DNA from: Clarireedia homoeocarpa
Taxonomy: Eukaryota > Ascomycota > Leotiomycetes > Helotiales > Rutstroemiaceae
NCBI GenBank assembly: GCA_001465935.1
Contig: LNKV01000013.1
Coordinates: 248,001-312,000 of the forward strand
Direction: 5' to 3'
Length of the DNA stretch: 64,000 nucleotides
Below the pieces are notes generated by a model. It was given only the letters and a program-made list of their open reading frames with translations, ran no database searches and was not told the origin of the DNA. A program made the translations under genes and the position numbers. Position 1 is the first letter of the stretch. Each line of letters begins with the position of its first letter. This document shows, piece by piece, positions 20,929 through 32,586 of the stretch.

Positions 20929-22741
20929 CTACTCATGAACCGGCATACTTACATCCGCCGCCTTGGACACCGCATCTTCACTCCTCCATAAACTCGTCAC
21001 TGTCTTCTGCTGTGTATAGAAGTTCAACCCAGGCTTGCCATAGAACGTATTCGCTCCGCCACCTGCTACACTCTTCTTGTTCCCTGTGAAAGAGAAGATA
21101 CTAAGCGGGACCGGAATGGGCACATTAATACCTAGTTGACCAGCCTCGATATTTTTCTGGAACGCGGTTGCCGTCGCACCCGATTTCGTGAAGATGGCTG
21201 CGCCGTTTCCGTATTCGTTCGCATTAATAAGATCGATGGCTGCATCGAGGGAATCGACGTTGAGACAGACAAGAACGGGACCGAAGATTTCTTCTGTGTA
21301 GCATTTCATGTGTGGCTTGACGTTGGTGATGATTGTAGGTCCGATCCAGTTTCCATTAGGGTATTTGGCGGGCTTGTAGCCGCGGCCGTCGAGGAGGATT
21401 GTAGCACCTTCTGCTTCTGCGCTAGCGATGAGGTTTTCGATTCGTTCTTTGCTTTGGGGCGAGATGACTGGTCCAAGATCTGCTCCTTCTTCAAAGCCTC
21501 CGTCTACTCGTAACGCTTTAGCACTTTCGGCGAGTTCTGGGAGCCAGTCTTTGGTTTCTCCAACCATGACTAAGGTGCTGAGAGCCATGCAGCGTTGACC
21601 TGCTGCACCAAATGCTGCACCTACAATTGAGTTGAGGGCATGCTGTTTATTGGCGTCTGGGAGAATAGCACAGTGATTCTTTGCACCCAAGTTTGCTTGT
21701 ACGCGTTTGCCATTGGCCGAACCTCTAGTGTAAATGTATTCTCCGGCGCGGTTGCTTCCTACGAAACTGATTGCTTTGATGGCCGGTTCGTCAAGGATGA
21801 AGTCAACAGTCTTCGATGCACCATGAACAAGGTTGAGAACTCCTGGAGGGAAGCCCGCTTTCTGTGCAAGTTCCGCTAGAATCATTGATGCACCTGGATC
21901 TCTCTCGGATGGCTTCAGAATAAGACAATTTCCTGTGGCACATGCGATTGGGATAGACCAGAGAGGAATCATAGCAGGGAAGTCTACAGGATGTTAGCGG
22001 AGTGGAACCACGCGGTCTCATGTACTTACTGAACGGGCAAATGGAAGCTACAACACCAAGAGGTTCTCTGTAGCTCCTTGTCTCCATATCTTTGGCTACC
22101 TCCAATACTTCACCCATCATTTGCTGAGGAATTGCACATGTCGTTTCCGCCACTTGTAAACCACGAAGAACATCCCCCTTGGCATCTTATCCCGTTGGTT
22201 AGCTTCCCAATCTGCGTAGGACCTTCATGAACATACCAGAGAATGTTTTGCCTTGCTCCAATGTTATACTAGCAGCCAATCTATCCCAGTTCTCCCGTAC
22301 CAATTGTGTGAATTTGAACATGATCTGTTGCCTCGCCATTATACTCGTAGCCTTCCATGCTGGGAAGGCCTTCACCGCACTATCCACTGCAGCCTTCAGT
22401 TCAGCATCTGTACTCTGCGGCACCCTCGTCACAAGATTATTCGTCGCTGGGTCGTATAAATCGATGAATTGTGTAGCTTCGGACTTGAGGAATTTGTTGT
22501 CAACGAAATATGGGGTGTCTTGCACATCTTGGATCTTCTCGTGATTCATAGGGTAGTTGTCGGCACTGAAGGCAAGACCAGCCGCAGGCTTAAGGTGCTG
22601 AGTTGTGGCATGCAATCTGCGAGTAGCGATTTTGGAGGTTTCGGATGAGGACGGCATGGTGAATGTTGCTCGAGGACGAATCGTGGAAGAGGCGTGCCGA
22701 GCAGTGGCGGTATAGATGCCTCTGATTATGGTGCTACGCAT
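20929..22741 (-). CDS. methylmalonate-semialdehyde dehydrogenase, mitochondrial
   Basis: Exons 22741..22237, 22185..22030 and 21983..20929 give 571 residues. The N-terminus (MRSTIIRGIYTATARHASSTIRPR) is basic and acid-free, a clear mitochondrial presequence. The body is the CoA-acylating ALDH6 type: ITLEQGKTFSDAKGDV, VASICPFNFPAMIPLW, LKPSERDPGAS, FVGSNRAGEYI, the catalytic cysteine in AAGQRCMALS, and CYTEEIFGPVL. The reaction is oxidative decarboxylation of malonate and methylmalonate semialdehydes to acetyl- and propionyl-CoA, used in valine, beta-alanine and pyrimidine breakdown. It is convergent with the ankyrin gene. Confidence 0.94.
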
Positions 22742-23199
22742 GTCTGATACAGGGAGTTGGAGATGATGGTACAGAAGGGAGGAGAATCAGCTAAAGCCCT
22801 TCCAGTCCGAGACGGAATTGAATAGTTATGAGGGGTTGGAAGAGTCTCCTGGAACTCCGAGATGCAGTATCCGAGCTATTGCCGGGATTGGGTAGTTGTA
22901 CTGTATAAGGTTACGGATGCGGAGATGTTACAGTGGGGCATAGGTCCAAGCGTGAATTTGGGGTAAAGATTTTTGGGAGAGAGAGGGGCGTGAGGGGGTA
23001 CAGTAACATTCTGTCATCAACATCTTGTTCCAGTTGAACACGTGCTCTGAACATTTTTTTCACTGTTTGTTTGCATGTGTTGCTTGCTATGATGAGCATG
23101 GACATACGAGCAGTTCTTTTTCTCACTCCATACGTTCAGCTAAGCACCATTACCACTACACAACTAGTTATCTACTATCTCCTTATAGTAGGAAAATTA

Positions 23200-23298
23200 G
23201 ACGAGAGCCAGACGAGAGCCAGACGAGAGCCAGACGAGAGCCAGACGAGAGCCAGACGAGAGCCAGTCGAGAGCCAGTCGAAAGCTAGAAGAAAGCCT
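23200..23298. repeat. 11-bp tandem repeat, about nine units
   Basis: Six exact copies of gacgagagcca run head to tail from 23200 to 23265, followed by gtcgagagcca, gtcgaaagcta and a further diverged copy. The gradient of decay at one end suggests growth by slippage. It lies about 200 bp before the F-box gene. Confidence 0.9.
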
Positions 23299-23318
23299 AG
23301 TGTTTCGTTCAACATAGC

Positions 23319-23374
23319 GTGCTGTGCTGTGCTGTCTTGTGCTGTGCTGTCCTGTGCTGTGCTGTCCTGTGCTG
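23319..23374. repeat. gtgct / 15-bp tandem repeat
   Basis: Pentamers of the type tgtgc-tgtgc-tgtcc are organised as a 15-bp higher-order unit repeated about three and a half times (variants tctt and tcct). It begins some 20 bp after the 11-bp array and belongs to the same repeat-rich leader region. Confidence 0.85.
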
Positions 23375-23497
23375 AGCACTAACCCAGCGAGCCCAGTGCT
23401 AACGGTACAGTGCCATTGAGCAATCAATCCCACAATAATTACATGAATTACCTTGAAGTTTCAAGTGTTTTGGAAAGAACCCCTTGTCATCTCCACC

Positions 23498-25070
23498 ATG
23501 GATATAAGTACGTTTCCGAATGATATCTTCTTTCTTATAGTATCACATCTAGCACCACAGGATCTTGTTCTCTGTCGCCGGGTATCACAAAGTTGGTTCA
23601 AAGCATTCACTGAGTCCGACTTAAATCGTCATCTTCTCAACTCCTTATTTCCCCTCTCACGGGAAGCACGAACTTTCGACAGCAACGATGATGCAAACGA
23701 TTGGCCATCGATCTTCTCCGCGGTGGCTGCAAGATACTATTATTTGAGAAAGGGTCAGGCGACAAGGATGCATAGATTTAAACTGGAGAGGTCATTCGAT
23801 GACGGTGCATGGTCTCGCAACTATCCCGTCGCTCCATGGCAACGATACTATGAAAATTGTGGCAGAAAACACTCTTTTCATCATGAAGATACGTTATGGA
23901 CGTACGAAGATGGCCTATTAGTGTTCCCTTCTGCTGACAAGAAGAGCTACGTTGTGCAAGACCTGGAAAGACTTGAGCGGTTGTTCGTTAAATTTGATCA
24001 GATTGTAAGGAGAATAAGATTGAGAGATCGAGTGTTGATCGTCGAATGGTGCGAGACAGAGCTTTCTCATCAACTTAATGAGGATGAAATGGTCCATAGA
24101 CATTTTGCTACTGCATATGATCTGGTCTTCGATTCCAAGGCGTGGCGCTGGACTATGAATAAGAGGTGAACTCATTCTATTATATCTTAGAGTAAGCTGA
24201 CTGTCTCAGGAATGAGTGGAAGATACATTTTCTGGGGATGCCACTGAATGAGAGCGATAGGTTCTTCAGTGTGCATTCAAAAACTCATTATGCGATATAC
24301 ACATGGCAGCCCAACAGAGGTCGGTGGGGGGAAGACGACCCCATTGAAGCCTTGGCAATATGGGATATTTCTACACCTTCTACTTACCTCCCATCTTTAG
24401 ACCCAACCGGCGCTGGAAAGCCGCCAGAGTCCGAGGGGCCAAGGGTCATACGACGCTTCTCGTTTTCCGATCTTGACTTTTACAAGATCAGACAGAGGTC
24501 AGCACCTTGTATTCGAGAACTACTAATTGATGAAGGCCATTTGTACTTCGTTGAAGAGGATCATGAACTGCTTAGAGGCCGCCATGCAAGCTACAATTTT
24601 CCAAAGTGTCATGAGGTCAAGTCGACTGGTATACCTTTCGCCATGGGACCTCGCAGGGTTGACAGATGTGGTGCTGATGCGAATAGCGATTGGTTCAGGT
24701 GTGAAAGAATTCTCAAGATGCGACAACCTTGGCAAGCTCCATGCTGGAGACATGAGGTAATTGTTGACTCTATAACTACACTCTGTCTTGGAACAATATT
24801 AATATTTCGCAGGAGTATCCCTCTCTTACTACACACGAAGTGTACGACGCCAGTGGGATCCGATATTGTGTTCGCGACTGCCTCAAGTTCGAGATGATGA
24901 CTATCAACATTAGGCCTGATTTCGAGACGGACAGGCCGGGTTTCGAGAAATTATTGAGAGGTGATATGTGGCGTGAATTACTCGGAAAAGGAAAGCTCTG
25001 TGGAGACGAAAGATGGATAATCGGCGAAAATCTCAATCAAGAGGTGATTGTTTATCTCTTCTGCAAGTAA
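23498..25070 (+). CDS. F-box protein
   Basis: Exons 23498..24165, 24210..24756 and 24813..25070 give 490 residues. The N-terminal F-box is clear: FPNDIFFLIVSHLAPQDLVLCRRVSQSW at about residues 5-32. F-box proteins link substrates to the Skp1-cullin ubiquitin ligase. The remainder has no recognised repeat, but scattered aromatic/acidic blocks (LLIDEGHLYFVEE, YEDGLLVFPS) resemble the degenerate beta-propeller-like C-termini common in fungal F-box families. I chose the ATG at 23498 because it starts immediately before the F-box; an in-frame ATG at 23453 would add 15 residues. Substrate unknown. Confidence 0.82.
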
Positions 25071-25756
25071 ACGCAAAGTGATGTTTATGTGGCTGGATTC
25101 TCATGCAAGGAGTTATTTGTTGTCTGGGATTTATGCCGAGATTGGTCTGCTACAGCTTCCAGGACAGGCGCAACAGCAGGCGTCTTGTTAGTTGGGAGTG
25201 AACTTGACGGGTGGTGCTTATTGTAAGAGCTAGCATGGCTGAGTTTGCTTCTATCACTACAGCAATCGGCGTTGACTTAAATGAAAAAGATGTTTCACGT
25301 AACCACATCCACACCACAGCCAGTTTGGTTCTCGTTAGATGTTTCTAAGCGTGTTAAACATCAAGAGGCATCTAGGTATATCAAATCCATTCTGTCTTTA
25401 TATCCTTGTTTTTGTTTTCAAATTTGCTTCAATGATGAGTGGCGAGATAGCACATAAGGGAAACCCATTGTTACACGAGACTGTTTAGTGAACATTCAAT
25501 TACCGGAATACCTAGGCAAAAGCGGCTCTTCCCCGCATTACTGCATACCCCGCCCCGCCTCACTCGCATCAAGGATCATAGCCTATCAAGGCTCTATCCG
25601 GGGCGGCAACAGTTACTTCAATATTTTTTAAAGGAAGAAAAATGTAACATTTACTCTGTATTCTTAAAGACGTAACACCGCGAAGATTTTCTCATTATTT
25701 GATACAATTGCTACTTACCTTTTTGTATTTCGTTCTATCAAGAATAGATACTCATA
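25071..25756. other. intergenic, no gene seen
   Basis: AT-rich spacer between two genes on the same strand; it should contain the promoter of the CoA ligase. A short GC-rich patch at 25530-25610 stands out but has no frame. Confidence 0.5.
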
Positions 25757-27919
25757 ATGGTGCTTCTAGCAGAGAACAAGGTTCCTATTCCTACAAAGGA
25801 TCTCTTATCTTGGACCTTTGACGAGGTCCCTTACGATCAAGATGAACCTGTAAGTACCTCTTCAACTCATCTCATGCCAGGTTCGGGAGCAAATTTCTCA
25901 AACATTCAATTCTGACATACACACAGATATATATCGACGCAGAGAAGCCCTCGCGGTCCATCTCTGCAAATCAAGCACGAGTGATCATCCGAAAGCTCGT
26001 AGCAGGCTTCCATGCTGCCGGCTTGAAGAAAGGCGATTGTGTATGCTTGCATTCGTTCAATGATGTGAGCCCAACCCTCCATCCAAAGCAGCTTGGAGAG
26101 ATCTAACCCCATCCAGATCTACTATTCCATGATGTTCCTAGGTATCTACTCCCATCCCACATGGCTGCACCTCGACTAATATCCAACTAGGCATCATAGC
26201 AGCAGGTGGCATATTCGCCGGCACCAACCCCTCCTACACGTCCCACGAACTTGTCCACCACATCAAGACTTCCCGCGCTAAATTCTTCATCACCGAGCCA
26301 GAAATGCTCGACAGCGCTCTCTCTGCCGCAAAAGAATGTTCAATCCCACCATCCCATATTTGGATCTTCGACGTATTAGACCAAGCCGTCCCATCTGGCT
26401 TTCGCTCCTTCAGAGAATTGATGAATCACGGAGAGAAAGACTGGGTAAGATTCGATGACGAGAAAACCTGCAAAGAGACAACTGCTGCGAGGTTGTTTAG
26501 TAGCGGAACAACGGGATTGCCGAAGGCTGCGGTGCTTTCACATTACAATTTTATTGCCCAACATGTGCTTGTTTTTGAACAGGTGCCGAGGCCGTATACT
26601 GTGCGTTCTGCCTTCATTCTTGTTTTACCATCTCATTAAAATGCTGAGGACTAAGCGACGATAGGTACGGCGTCTTCTTTCACTACCCATGTTCCATGCG
26701 GCTTGCGTGCCAGGTACGTCAACTACCCCCCCTTTTTTCCTTTAAGCAGAGGCTAAACACACTACAGTTGCACACACAAGCGCTCTCAAAGGCGGTCATA
26801 TCAGCGTCATAATGCGACGCTTCGAGCTCTCCTCATTCCTCAACAACACGCAAAAATTCCAAATCAACGAGCTCGGCCTTGTTCCACCCATCTTAATCGC
26901 CATTATCATGTCCGGCCTCGCAGGCGACAAGCTCCGATCTGTACGGAACGTAAGCGTAGGAGCCGCACCACTTGGTGTCGAATCACAGGCGAAGTTCAAA
27001 GCGCTCTGCGCACCGGGTACTTTTATGAATCAGGTTTGGGGTATGACGGAAACCTGTTGTGCTTGCTCATTGTTTTATTATGGCGAGGATGATACGACGG
27101 GGAGTATTGGGAGGATGTTACCGAACATTGATGCGAAGTAAGTCTTTCTCTCTCTCTATCGTTCATCAGAAAATGCAGAGCGAATAGGCGAATACTGATA
27201 TTCAACTTTAAATAGAATCATCGACGACAACGGCAACGACATAACAGACTACGATGTCCGCGGTGAGCTCTGCGTGCGAGGCCCAACCATCTTCCCTGGA
27301 TACTGTAAGTCTTCCTCCATCCGTACCCCACCCCTTTCTTGACACGAGTCTTGGTTCAACGTATCAAGGCCGGGGTCGAAACTGTCAGCGGAATCTTTGT
27401 CCTCTCTTCCATTGTACTCACATCACTAACACCCGACACCCCCAAGTCGAAAACCCCACCGCAAACGCCCAATGCTTCGACTCCGAGGGGTTCTTCAAAA
27501 CCGGCGACATAGTCTACCGCTCTCGCGAGGGCCAAAAATGGTACATAATCGACCGCAAGAAAGAGCTCCTTAAAGTGCGCGGCTTCCAAGTCGCCCCGCC
27601 GGAAATCGAATCCGTGCTGCTGTCCCACCCTCTCATCGTCGACGCTGCCGTCATCGGGATCCGTACGACCTCTGGCGGCGACGGCGAGCTGCCGCGCGCA
27701 TATGTGGTGAAGCGGGACGTGGAGGAGAGCCAGAATTTGGGGGAAAAGGAGGTCAAGGAGTGGTGTGGAGAGAAGTTGGCGAAGTTCAAGGAGTTGACAG
27801 GGGGCGTGAGGTTTGTGGATGCGATTCCGAAGAATGCAAGTGGGAAGATTTTGAAGAGGCTTTTGAGAGAGGAGGCGGAGAAGGAGATGGAGATGGAGGG
27901 GGTGAAGGCTAGACTCTAG
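25757..27919 (+). CDS. 4-coumarate-CoA ligase-like acyl-CoA synthetase, probably peroxisomal
   Basis: Eight exons: 25757..25849, 25927..26064, 26117..26141, 26191..26600, 26665..26713, 26768..27137, 27216..27304 and 27447..27919. All phases agree and give 548 residues. ANL-superfamily motifs: LFSSGTTGLPKAA (ATP loop), WGMTETCC, GELCVRGPTIFPGY, GFFKTGDIVY, YIIDRKKELLKVRGFQVAP, and the C-terminal catalytic lysine in PKNASGKILKR. It activates a carboxylic acid to an acyl-AMP and then a CoA thioester. The C-terminus is ARL, which fits the type 1 peroxisomal targeting consensus. Fungal relatives act on aromatic or fatty acids, and the substrate here is unknown. Two very small exons (25 and 49 bp) make automatic annotation error-prone. 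Confidence 0.9.
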
Positions 27920-28429
27920 AGTAAATGGGAGTAGAAATGAGGAACGGACGTGGTGGGCGTGTTTTGGTTTGTATATTGTTGAAATTGAGATTGGAAATTG
28001 TCCTAGGCAGCTTTGACATAGAGACTTGAGTAACCACACTTCCTTCTGCGCGAAAAATTTGTCTTCAGAGCAAGTAGCTCGATACTTGCCTAGCATTAAG
28101 GTGTTCCAAGTTACCATGCCTACAGCGAGCCCATGTCATACGCCTTAAACACTTTAATAGTTCCTTAGAGCAGACGTGTATGATAATTCCTCGCCTTGAA
28201 CGCAGAGCCTTCCTAAAACAATAGCTTTTCATTGAACAGCCTAGCAATGCTCCGTTATAGTCCCTCTATATACCGCCTGCATCATGTCCGAAGGACGCCC
28301 TTTTAACGCGTTGCCATAAGTCCACGCACCTCGTAGGTGTCATTCATTCCGGTATCATATCATACAGCGAGCTAAATGCTCGACCTCTTTCCCTTTCTCC
28401 ATAGCAAACTTCGCAAACAACCCATTTTT
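27920..28429. other. intergenic between convergent genes
   Basis: Presumably the 3' untranslated regions of the CoA ligase and TVP23. No gene, repeat or RNA seen. Confidence 0.5.
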
Positions 28430-29368
28430 TCAGCGCCCAAAGAACCTTCCAATCAGACTACCGGCAACATTCCCTGCAATACCCGACGAATACATAGCAC
28501 TTCCTGCCAGATTCGATGCCTGCCCAAACTTATCGCATCGCGAGAATGCCAATGTATTTGTGATCGTCAAACTCAACGCAATCACTATAGCACCATCGCA
28601 TTAGCATGTTTTTCAATCGGTCCCGACTCCCATCCATTATCTCCACTCCCTCATAAGCGGCTTCATTCCCCTCTCTACTTTCCTCCCCCAGCAATCTTCC
28701 CCACTCTCTCACGAAAAAGACAAAGAACACCGCACTCACCAACCAACGTCAACCAAATAAACTCAAATCTAAAAATCGCCACGAAAGCCAACGCCACCCA
28801 AAGCAACGGCTGCGAGTATAGCGCAATCCAGAAGAACCGACTATCCGTCGCATTAATAACTTTGATGCTGGGATCAGACGACTCGAACACCCAATGCGAG
28901 TCGCCAGTCCCGGGATCGACTTCGTTCCACCAACGCAAGCCGACGAGACGCCTGCCAGCAATGTTTTTCAGGTAGTAGAAATCCGCGGCGAGGAGGAGGA
29001 TTGTGACAATGAATATGAGGACACTAAATACGAGAAAGTGGGGTGTTAATTTAGTCTTGAGAGCTGAATTGGGAGGGAAGAGGGTGGATGACGAACAAGT
29101 TCTTGGTGAAGAGGAGACCGAAGAGGTAAACTAGGAGACTGGCTGCTATATGTTAGCTTCCTGCCCAACAATCCCTATATCCGAATCCCTCATCTCATCT
29201 ATAATTCCCACATCTTCAACCCCTCCCTCATCGCATATCCATTCCCAAGCTCCCAAAGACGAATCAACGCGCAAACCTACAAATGCGGAACCCCAAAAAG
29301 CACAACAGAGTAATCGGATGCGAGCTAAGACGCCAGCTCAGCGACCCGGCCGGTTCATTCTGTTCCAT
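28430..29368 (-). CDS. TVP23: Golgi membrane protein Tvp23
   Basis: Exons 29368..29281, 29143..29098, 29023..28740 and 28584..28430 give 190 residues, the normal length for this family. Features: SWRLSSHPITLL at the N-terminus, a hydrophobic pair of helices (SLLVYLFGLLFTKNFVLIFIVTILLLAADFYY is split by an intron), the diagnostic NIAGRRLVGLRWWNEVDP block, VFESSDP, and two further helices ending in ITNTLAFSRCDKF. The C-terminal tail is Gly/Ser-rich and ends RFFGR. Tvp23 is a multi-spanning late-Golgi/TGN protein tied to vesicle traffic. The second intron uses a GTTCGT donor, weaker than the others. Exon 2 is only 46 bp. Confidence 0.93.
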
Positions 29369-29927
29369 GGTAGATATATGGTCGTGAAACAAACGAGCGA
29401 AGAGGTGAATATTTCGTCGTGCTTTATCGCAAATGTGGTGAGATAGAGCTATTAATTTGAGGCCAGAGTAGCTCTGGACCCTTGAGTTTCGGAGCTAGCG
29501 GGCGGTCGGGATGGGCAGAAATATTGAGTGTGAGTGGTTGATTCCGGCAGGCTTGCGACGACGATGCTTGGATGGGTATTCTTAGAATTGCTTATGAGAT
29601 GATGCTTGTTTAAGGATAGGATGTTAAGTACTTTGCCCATGAATTAGGCACTCTTTGTAATAAATATATGATAGAATGGTTCGGTCCTGGAAACATAACC
29701 GGCGGTGGTCCTCTGGTCTTAAGGTTTGTCAGAATCTGGGGTGTAGGGGAGTGAGAGAAATAAGGATGGAGTGATGCAAGATGCAAGAAGGATAACGAGG
29801 TAGGTGAAGAAGAGAAGTAAGGGAAGTTGGAGAAGAGAGTAGAGAATAGCCCACACTGGTGAGAAGTACAAGACTGGAAGTCGAATGGATCAGGTTCAGA
29901 TGATATTTTTAAGTTATGTCCACCTAT
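29369..29927. other. intergenic, no gene seen
   Basis: Spacer between SEC20 and TVP23, both on the minus strand; it should hold the TVP23 promoter. Only a 62-codon frame (29640..29452) without features. Confidence 0.5.
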
Positions 29928-31256
29928 TTACAACTCATCCCTCACTCTTGGTTCTTCTCTTACTGCTTCTTGGGGTTCTTCCCACATCCTTTTCTTTGGA
30001 TTACTTTCCACTTTCGCTTGCGGATATCCTGTTTGTGACTCTAGTTCTTCATTGTCTGGCTGCACTTCTCCATCACCACGCGCAGGAAGCTGTTCGTCGA
30101 TTCTGTCGATAATCCGTTCAACTTCTTCCGTAATAGTAGATGCAGTAGGGTTTTCCGTCTCTTGTGATTGTCCCTTCCTCCCCGATGAACGTTTGCTTTG
30201 GCTTCCAACTTCTATAACTGGAACATCCTTGTTATTTAACTTAGCGTCCTCGATCCTACTTGAAGCAATATGCTGTCCATTCTTGCCACCAGATACTGGT
30301 CCAGCACTTTCCACAGCCGATCCACCTTTCGATCCGAAAAGCCCAACTATACCAAATAAAGTACTAAAAGATAATTTGAGAGGGGCATATACAAGCCACC
30401 ATAAGGGGCCGTAGAAAAACCTCCTAAATACAAGCCATGAAATTGTACATAGTAGAATGTAGAATGCTGACTCCAGATACCAAGTATCACTCTTTTGACT
30501 GGTAAGCAGTGTGCCAAGCAGATTCTTCGAGCTTGATAGAAGAGTATCCAAAGTAGAGTAGTTTTCAGACAGTTGAGCTAGAGTTTCCGTCGATTGTTTC
30601 AAAGTCTCGTGGGCGAATTGCGACTTCTGGAGCTCTCCAGCCATCATTTCGTGAGTTCGTCGTAGAGCAAGTGTAACATCGCTGCTGGCGTGTATCTCTT
30701 TCTCCTCTTTTGAGAGCGTCGCATTTGGTCGGGAGAAGGGTCTGTCCATCGAGTTCGGGGTGGATGACCGGGAGGGACTCAGGCTGGACTGTAAAAGCGC
30801 TGCTCGTTCTATCTGCTGCGCAAGCTTGAGGCGCTTTTTAGCTGTAATTTGCGCTTTGCGAAATGCTCCGTAGTACCTATAGAAGATTTAGTATATAACA
30901 CAAGTATTTCATCCAAATAACACAGTATAGATAGGGTTCTCTTACTCTTCGACCTCCTTCATGTCCCTCTTCACAGCATTTTCCAATGACTGTCGCTGCC
31001 TTTCAAATTCACTTCCTGGACGCCCCGTAGGCAAACTCAAGATTTGTTCTCGCAACAGCTCATAATCGTCGTCCTGGTCCTTCAATATCTGACCAATTTC
31101 CGCAGTGAGCTCCGACTTGACATTTTCATCGTCGCCGGTCAAAGGTACAGAACCTGGCTGGAACTTAATAGTTTCCAAGCGATCTATGAGTTCCCTGGCT
31201 TGCCTATTCGATTCTTGCAGAGTAGCAAGGCGTTCTGAAAGCGATTCGAACGACAT
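29928..31256 (-). CDS. SEC20: SNARE protein Sec20 (retrograde Golgi-to-ER)
   Basis: Exons 31256..30946 and 30876..29928 give 419 residues. The N-terminal half is coiled coil. A SNARE-type helical segment runs about 169-232, followed by a membrane anchor near 237-255 (AFYILLCTISWLVF) and a second hydrophobic stretch (PLWWLVYAPLKLSF). The rest is a luminal, charged tail. The protein ends in RDEL, matching the HDEL-type ER-retrieval signal known at the luminal C-terminus of yeast Sec20. Sec20 acts with Ufe1, Use1 and Sec22 when COPI vesicles fuse with the ER. It is divergent from the mitochondrial ribosomal gene at 31583, about 330 bp away. Confidence 0.9.
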
Positions 31257-31582
31257 CTTGCAAACCTCAAATTATGTGGAAAGTTGGCAAGGTGAGTTTC
31301 TTTAAGAGGCCAGAATGACATTATTTCATCATACGAAATGGTGGTAGCTTTGCGAACTCTACAGTAATGCTATCGGCCAATGGCTCGGATATTGCCGAGA
31401 ATTTTTCTGGCTCCAGATCTCTACGAGAGGAACACCACAGGGTAACTAAATGGATAGACAGTACGGGTTCTGATTTTCTATACAGTAACTTAGAGTTGCC
31501 AGTAGTCGGTAGGTTTCTATTGATTTGACGATTGATTGTTTTCATAGCTCTAACCACACCACAGCAGTACCCCGCAACGAAG

Positions 31583-31936
31583 ATGATTACCAGATATCTC
31601 ACAGAAGTCTCAACGGTCTTCAACCCGTTCTCGCGCAAAGCCAAAACTGCACGATTATTTCTCTCATTCCTCCCTCCGGATGCGCGGCAGACCATGAAGA
31701 TCGACGTAAAAGCGCTTCCAAGAGCTTCCAAAGAACCCAGTTTTGTGCGGTTAAAGTTCAGTACGTACTCGCAAATCCCGAGCTAGTGGTTCCAAATGTT
31801 CTAACGCGATGAATCTACAGAGGATGGGCTGGAGATGAAGCTGGACTCAGAAAGGCTGGGTATCAAGGGTGTCTCCGAGGAAGTAGACAGACATTCGAGA
31901 ATCCTGGCGAGGCAGGCGGAGTTGACGGGTAACTGA
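31583..31936 (+). CDS. mitochondrial large-subunit ribosomal protein mL53
   Basis: Exons 31583..31760 and 31821..31936 give 97 residues. The sequence starts MITRYLTEVSTVFNPFSRKAKTAR and carries FLSFLPPDARQTMKIDVK, then LGIKGVSEEVDRHSR, the pattern of fungal mL53 (yeast MRPL44), a component of the mitochondrial ribosome large subunit. The short length and acid-poor N-terminus with NPFSRKAKTARLFLSFLP are normal for this protein. An in-frame upstream ATG at 31532 would add 17 residues; I prefer 31583 because it begins the family sequence. Confidence 0.88.
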
Positions 31937-32586
31937 TGTTACGACTTTGCAATGGGTGTACTGTAAATTGTGCATATATAGGAGGCGTTATAAGGTCATG
32001 AAAGTTTTCGATACGGAATGAACTTTCGTCTCGGAAACAGAATCCCATATATGTAGGAGGTATTTCAAACCCTCTGGACGCTCGGTTGGGGCATTTGCCC
32101 ACGACGTGCAAACGCAAAAGGGAGACCTCGGGCATAGGCCAGTTGAACCAATGGTACAACAGGCAATGCAGGCAATGCAGGATGTGCTTGGATATTTACT
32201 GTCTAAAAGGTTACATACATATGAACTTTGTACATATTCGCCATTTCTCCAGCTCCCCAACGCGGAGCGAGGTCTCATATCTACCAAGGCAGGGGCAACT
32301 AATGCCAACTCTCCATGCGTCTAACACTCTAGGGAGCTCCTCCGTTTCTCGTCGGGCCCCAATGCACATTCTCGGCCCGTTACTGGAGTAGAAACTGCTC
32401 ACAACGCACACAGAATTGAATACGGAATGAACATACAGGCAAGATCTTACGCTTGGAAAATATTTGCATTGTCTCTAGCTATTGGCTTATGTGATAGATT
32501 TTCTATAAATGTTTTCCAAGGAACTTCTGAGGCAACCCAGCAGCTCATACGTGCAAAACTATAACCGTAGCTTGTTATTCAGAAAC
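31937..32586. other. intergenic between convergent genes
   Basis: Frames of about 100 codons overlap on both strands (32308..31988, 32086..32391), but none has family features. A small tandem duplication (caggcaatg twice) lies near 32160-32177. Otherwise nothing seen. Confidence 0.5.

Larger units (their letters stand above)
22742..23497. other. intergenic with two minisatellites
   Basis: Promoter side of both the dehydrogenase (minus) and the F-box gene (plus). It holds the tandem arrays listed separately at 23200 and 23319; no gene was seen. Long apparent frames here (23025..23433, both strands) are translations of the repeats. Confidence 0.6.

Noticed and set aside
23200..23298. Possible CRISPR-like array
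   Set aside because: Units are contiguous 11-mers with no unique spacers, and the genome is eukaryotic; it is a minisatellite.
23071..23433. Repeat-encoded frames on both strands (Arg/Glu-rich and Ser/Leu-rich)
   Set aside because: They are translations of an 11-bp satellite, which keeps all frames open; no start or splice support.
27356..28117. 253-codon minus-strand frame
   Set aside because: Antisense to the last CoA ligase exon; composed of His/Leu/Arg-rich shadow sequence of a GC-biased coding strand.
31321..31731. 136-codon minus-strand frame
   Set aside because: Antisense to the mL53 gene, which has a recognisable family sequence on the + strand.
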